This document shows, in pieces, positions 5,999 to 8,713 of a stretch of 8,713 nt of DNA. The translations under genes were made by a program, and so were the position numbers. This stretch comes from Pseudomonadota bacterium (GTDB taxonomy: Bacteria > Pseudomonadota > Alphaproteobacteria > Rhodospirillales > 2-02-FULL-58-16). Position 1 is the stretch's first letter, and each line of letters starts with the position of its first letter. Location of the stretch: assembly GCA_022572335.1 (NCBI GenBank), contig JACZWD010000112.1:1-8713 (forward strand), given 5' to 3'. Below the pieces are notes generated by a model, which had not been told where the DNA came from, searched no databases, and was given only the letters and a program-made list of their open reading frames with translations.

Positions 5999-6753
5999 TG
6001 GGCAAATTCGTTCTTGGCGCCGTCCTGGCGCTGACCCTCGGCGCCGGCACCGCTTTCGCCGAGGTCCCGAAACCGGCCGCCCAGGCGTGGTCGTTCAACG
6101 GCGTCTTCGGCACCTTCGACCGCGCCGCGCTCAGACGCGGCCTGCAGGTCTACACGGAGGTCTGTGCCGCCTGTCACTCCCTGAGCCTTGTCTACTACCG
6201 CCACCTGCAATCGGTCGGCTTTAGCGAAGAGGAGATCAAGACCCTAGCCCGCGAGTTCGAGGTTGAGGACGGCCCCAATGACGATGGCGAAATGTTTACC
6301 CGGCCGGCCAAGCCGACCGATCCGTTCGCCTCACCGTTCCCCAACGCCCAGGCGGCGCGGGCGGCCAACGCCGGCGCGTTGCCGCCGGACCTGTCGGTGA
6401 TGACCAAGGCCCGCAAGGGCGGGGAGGACTACCTGCATGCCGTGCTCGTCGGCTACAGGGACGAGGTGCCGGCGGGCGTCGAGGTGATGGAAGGATTGTT
6501 CTTCAACGAATACTTCTCCGGCCAGCAGATCGCCATGCCGCCGCCGCTGGCGGACGGCGCGGTGGAGTACGCCGACGGCACCAAGGCCACCGTGCAACAG
6601 ATGTCCATGGACGTTGTCACCTTCCTCGCCTGGGCGGCGGAGCCGACACTGGAGGACCGCAAGCGTCTGGGGATCAAGACGCTGCTCTTCCTCCTCGTGC
6701 TGACGGCCATGCTCTACGCGCTCAAGCGCAAGATCTGGTCCGACGTGCACTAG
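5998..6753 (+). CDS. petC: Cytochrome c1 of the bc1 complex
   Basis: A 251-residue cytochrome c1 that carries electrons from the Rieske protein to soluble or membrane cytochrome c in the periplasm. A Sec signal peptide covers about 1-21, with cleavage likely after AFA. The haem-binding CAACH is at 56-60 (C56, C59, H60), and the sixth ligand is probably M180 in QIAMPPPL. ANAGALPPDLSVMTKAR (123-139) is the conserved c1 segment. A C-terminal anchor helix spans about 226-243 and is followed by KRKIW, a positive cytoplasmic end. A good ribosome site, GGAGG at 5986-5990, is seven bases before the ATG, and the start overlaps the petB stop by one base. It is the last gene of the operon. Confidence 0.97.
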   Translation: MGKFVLGAVLALTLGAGTAFAEVPKPAAQAWSFNGVFGTFDRAALRRGLQVYTEVCAACHSLSLVYYRHLQSVGFSEEEIKTLAREFEVEDGPNDDGEMFTRPAKPTDPFASPFPNAQAARAANAGALPPDLSVMTKARKGGEDYLHAVLVGYRDEVPAGVEVMEGLFFNEYFSGQQIAMPPPLADGAVEYADGTKATVQQMSMDVVTFLAWAAEPTLEDRKRLGIKTLLFLLVLTAMLYALKRKIWSDVH

Positions 6754-6763
6754 CAGGCTGCTG

Positions 6764-6779
6764 AAAAAGGGCTTCGCCC
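6764..6779 (-). terminator. Weak intrinsic terminator after the mtnA-aldolase operon
   Basis: On the minus strand GGGCGAAGCCC is followed directly by TTTTT (plus strand 6764-6779). The stem is only four pairs but includes GCGAAGC, a very stable mini-hairpin. It lies 27 bases beyond the aldolase stop. On the plus strand the same stem after petC has no T-run, so it would serve mainly the minus-strand operon. Confidence 0.4.
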
Positions 6780-6805
6780 GCCGCCGCCCCGGCGAGCCCC
6801 GACCG

Positions 6806-7465
6806 TTACCCGGTGTCCCCCTGTCCGCCGGCGTCCTGGCCATAGGTCCTGAATTTCTCCAGCACCACGTCCATCTCGGCGTCGTCGAGCAGGGCGGGCT
6901 CGCCCACCTGCAGGACGCGCCAGTACTGCTCGGCCAGGGCCTCCACCTCCACGGCCAGGGCCAGGGCCGCCTTCAGGGCCGGTCCCACCACGATCATGCC
7001 GTGGTTGGCGAGCAGGCAGGCGCGGCGGCCCTCCAGGGCCTTCACCGCCGCGTCGGACAGCGCCTGGGTGCCGAAGGTGGCGTAGGGGGCGCAGCGGATG
7101 TCCCTGCCGCCGGCGACGGCGATCATGTAGTGGAAGGCCGGGATGCCGCGGCCCAGGCAGGCGAGGGTCGTGGCGAAGGGGGAGTGGGCGTGGACGACGG
7201 CGCCGACCTCGGGGCGGGCGGCCAGGATGTCGCGGTGGAAACGCCACTCGCTGGACGGCCGGCGCCGGTCGTCGGAGGTGCCGTCCATCCCCATCTCGAC
7301 GATGTCGCCGGGGCGGCATTCCTCATACGGGATGCCCGAAGGGGTGATGAGCAGCCCTCCGTCGACGCGCGCGCTGATGTTGCCCGATGTGCCGCGGTTG
7401 AGGCCGAGCGCGTTCATCCTCCGCGCCGTCTCGATGATTTCCCGGCGCCGGCGCTGGTGCCTCAT
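6806..7465 (-). CDS. FucA-type class II aldolase, probable 5-deoxy/5-methylthioribulose-1-phosphate aldolase
   Basis: A 219-residue zinc class II aldolase closely resembling E. coli L-fuculose-1-phosphate aldolase across its length. The key residues even keep the same numbers: catalytic E73 in PSSEWRFH (70-77), zinc ligands H92 and H94 (VVHAH) and H155 (LLANHG), and Y113 in IPAFHYMIA. LGLNRGTSGNISAR (20-33), CAPYATFGT (125-133) and VVLEKFRTYG (200-209) also match. Members cleave sugar 1-phosphates to DHAP and an aldehyde. The start at 7465 overlaps the mtnA stop (ATGA), so the substrate is probably the MtnA product, giving DHAP plus methylthioacetaldehyde or acetaldehyde. MtnB, the dehydratase of the same fold used in methionine salvage, is the alternative; the FucA-like sequence speaks against it. 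The frame upstream of 7465 only shadows mtnA. Confidence 0.88.
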   Translation of the reverse strand: MRHQRRRREIIETARRMNALGLNRGTSGNISARVDGGLLITPSGIPYEECRPGDIVEMGMDGTSDDRRRPSSEWRFHRDILAARPEVGAVVHAHSPFATTLACLGRGIPAFHYMIAVAGGRDIRCAPYATFGTQALSDAAVKALEGRRACLLANHGMIVVGPALKAALALAVEVEALAEQYWRVLQVGEPALLDDAEMDVVLEKFRTYGQDAGGQGDTG

Positions 7466-8568
7466 GGGGCCCGGGCCTTGTGCTCGGGAAACAGGTCCGC
7501 CAGGCCGTCGGCGGACGCCGCGCACACCCCGCGCTCGGTGATCAACCCGGTCACCAGGCGGGCCGGCGTGACGTCGAAGGCATAGTTGGCCGCCGGGCTG
7601 CCCTCGGGCGTGATGGTCACCGATGCCTCGGCGCCGTCGGCGGTGCGCCCGGTCATGCATGTCACCTCGCCGACATCGCGTTCCTCGATGGGGATGTCGC
7701 GGACGCCGTCGCCGATGGTCCAGTCGATGGTCGGGCTGGGAAGGGCGACGTAGAACGGCACGCCGTTGTCGAAGGCCGCGAGGGCCTGCAGATAGGTCCC
7801 GATCTTGTTGCAAACGTCGCCCGAGGCCGTGGTGCGGTCGGTCCCGGTGATGCACAGGTCGACCATGCCTTGCTGCATGAGGTGCCCGCCCGCGTTGTCG
7901 ACGACCACCGTGTGGGCGACCCCGTGCTGGCCCAGCTCCCACGCCGTCAGGCGCGCGCCTTGATTGCGCGGGCGGGTCTCGTCCACCCACACGTGGATGG
8001 GGAGGCTCAGGTCGTGGGCCTTGTAGACGGGCGCCAGCGCCGTGCCCCAGTCCACCGTCGCCAGCCAGCCGGCGTTGCAGTGGGTGAGCACGTTGACGCG
8101 GCCGGTTTTGCCCTTTCTCTCCCACGCCTGTTCGATCAGCGCCAGTCCGTGGTCGCCGATGGCGGCGCAGATCTCCACGTCCTCGTCGCAGATCTCGGCG
8201 GCCCGCCGGTAGGCGGCCTCGGCCCGGCGCCCGGGCGGCAACTGCCTGAGGACGCCCATCATGTCGTCCAGCGCCCAGCGCAAATTCACCCCCGTGGGGC
8301 GGGTCCCGAGCAGCAGCTCGAAGGCCGATCGGAGGGCGCGGTCGGAGGGGTCCCGGCGCACCGCCAGGCACAGGCCGTAGGCGGCCGTGGCGCCGATCAG
8401 GGGGGCGCCGCGCACCTGCATGGAGGTGATGGCGCGGGCCGCGTCGGCGACGGTTTCCAGGCGCACGGTGACGAAGGCGTGGGGCAGCCGCGTCTGGTCG
8501 ATGACCTCCACCGCCCAGCCGTCCGCGGCCGGCCAGATGGTGCGGTAGTGGGTGCCGTCGACTTTCAT
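7462..8568 (-). CDS. mtnA: S-methyl-5-thioribose-1-phosphate isomerase
   Basis: A 368-residue MtnA of the eIF2B-alpha-like isomerase family, which converts 5-methylthioribose-1-phosphate (or 5-deoxyribose-1-phosphate) to the ribulose-1-phosphate. Signatures: VRGAPLIGATAAYG (52-65), LTHCNAGWLAT (161-171) with catalytic C164, VWVDETRPRNQGARLTAWEL (193-212), and VDNAGGHLMQQG (223-234) leading to TGTDRTTASGDVCNKIGTY (241-259) with catalytic D244. The C-terminal FDVTPARLVTGLITERG (331-347) is typical. ATG at 8568 was chosen because homology to the family starts there (MKVDGTHYRTIW) and the more upstream frame runs into the repeat. No strong ribosome site is seen. It is first in a two-gene operon, with a promoter-like motif shared with the Nudix operon 31 bases upstream. 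Confidence 0.95.
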   Translation of the reverse strand: MKVDGTHYRTIWPAADGWAVEVIDQTRLPHAFVTVRLETVADAARAITSMQVRGAPLIGATAAYGLCLAVRRDPSDRALRSAFELLLGTRPTGVNLRWALDDMMGVLRQLPPGRRAEAAYRRAAEICDEDVEICAAIGDHGLALIEQAWERKGKTGRVNVLTHCNAGWLATVDWGTALAPVYKAHDLSLPIHVWVDETRPRNQGARLTAWELGQHGVAHTVVVDNAGGHLMQQGMVDLCITGTDRTTASGDVCNKIGTYLQALAAFDNGVPFYVALPSPTIDWTIGDGVRDIPIEERDVGEVTCMTGRTADGAEASVTITPEGSPAANYAFDVTPARLVTGLITERGVCAASADGLADLFPEHKARAP

Positions 8569-8591
8569 GGGCCAGTACTTACTTTCACGAT

Positions 8592-8607
8592 TTCGCGCAC
8601 CATACGA
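8592..8607 (-). promoter_or_regulatory. Promoter-like -10 motif of mtnA operon, shared with the Nudix operon
   Basis: On the minus strand TCGTATGGTGCGCGAA has a TATGGT core at 8604 to 8599, 31 bases from the mtnA ATG. It matches the motif at 258-273 at 14 of 16 bases. The repeat copy begins one base further upstream (8609), so any -35 would lie inside the repeat. No good -35 hexamer is seen. Confidence 0.35.
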
Positions 8608-8608
8608 C

Positions 8609-8713
8609 GGTCTTGCGAGGTTTCCGGCTAGGAGCGCGGCGCGCCGTGATGCTGGAGCATCACAAGCGGCGCGCGACGACGTCCGGGGGCCTCGCAAGAC
8701 CGCCCTTCGGGTC
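8609..8713 (+). repeat. Fold-back (MITE/REP-like) dispersed repeat, copy 2, compact form
   Basis: A 93-base element (8609-8701) with perfect 12-base terminal inverted repeats, GGTCTTGCGAGG (8609-8620) and CCTCGCAAGACC (8690-8701). The arms pair over 19 bases (8609-8627 with 8683-8701) if three G-U pairs are counted. The nested hairpin of copy 1 is preserved at 8639-8674. The first 73 bases are identical to 1-73. Similarity continues for 12 bases after the arm to the window end (8702-8713 against 154-165, one difference), so the repeat extends beyond the inverted repeats and past the window. It is in the same orientation as copy 1 and lies upstream of mtnA, in intergenic DNA. No coding function is supported. 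Confidence 0.85.

Noticed and set aside
6806..8371. A 521-residue minus-strand protein fused to the aldolase
   Set aside because: The extra N-terminal 300 residues are the wrong frame of mtnA (Pro/Arg/Gly-rich). The aldolase homology begins exactly at the ATG at 7465.
1..8713. Window as a circular contig, since the two ends share a repeat
   Set aside because: Identity holds for only 73 bases; 8682-8713 then matches 134-165 rather than 74-105, so the ends do not overlap perfectly. The repeats are better explained as two dispersed copies. The genes are ordinary chromosomal ones.
1..8713. Composite transposon bounded by the direct repeats
   Set aside because: There is no transposase or integrase, and the interior is core metabolism and respiration genes in at least four transcription units. 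The repeats are short palindromes and not insertion sequences.

Overview
The window is GC-rich and almost fully coding. It looks like the chromosome of an alphaproteobacterium. The evidence is a petA-petB-petC cytochrome bc1 operon of the proteobacterial type (three separate genes, Rieske protein with a twin-arginine motif), a small two-helix protein resembling the DUF6111 family between a CoA-diphosphatase-type Nudix gene and the CCA-adding enzyme gene, and a short alphaproteobacterial-type HemF. All assignments rest on reading motifs in the translations; no database search was made.

Layout: 1-165 is a fold-back repeat, and 166-295 is a GC-rich spacer with a possible promoter. On the plus strand, 296-2596 holds a chain of overlapping genes: a 29-residue ORF, a Nudix CoA diphosphatase, a DUF6111-like membrane protein and the CCA tRNA nucleotidyltransferase. 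Each overlaps the next by four bases (GTGA, ATGA, ATGA). On the minus strand, trmL and hemF (3922 to 2604) run towards cca and also share an ATGA junction. A divergent control region (3923-4158) separates trmL from petABC (4159-6753, plus strand). After a 52-base gap comes a minus-strand pair, mtnA (8568 to 7462) and a FucA-type class II aldolase (7465 to 6806), again joined by ATGA. Finally 8569-8713 holds the mtnA promoter area and a second copy of the repeat.

Roles: petABC makes the quinol:cytochrome c oxidoreductase of an aerobic or respiratory chain. The divergent hemF supplies protoporphyrinogen for haem by an oxygen-dependent step, and trmL modifies the tRNA wobble base. The first operon combines CoA/nucleotide housekeeping with tRNA 3'-end maturation. 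The mtnA-aldolase pair fits the 'DHAP shunt' that salvages 5'-methylthioadenosine or 5'-deoxyadenosine carbon as DHAP, rather than the classical methionine salvage route.

The most unusual feature is the repeat at both window edges. It is a roughly 93-base element with perfect 12-bp terminal inverted repeats, extended to 19 paired bases if G-U pairs are allowed, enclosing a second hairpin. The copy at 1-153 carries about 60 extra bases between 9-bp direct repeats. A 14/16-matching promoter-like motif lies ahead of both flanking operons.
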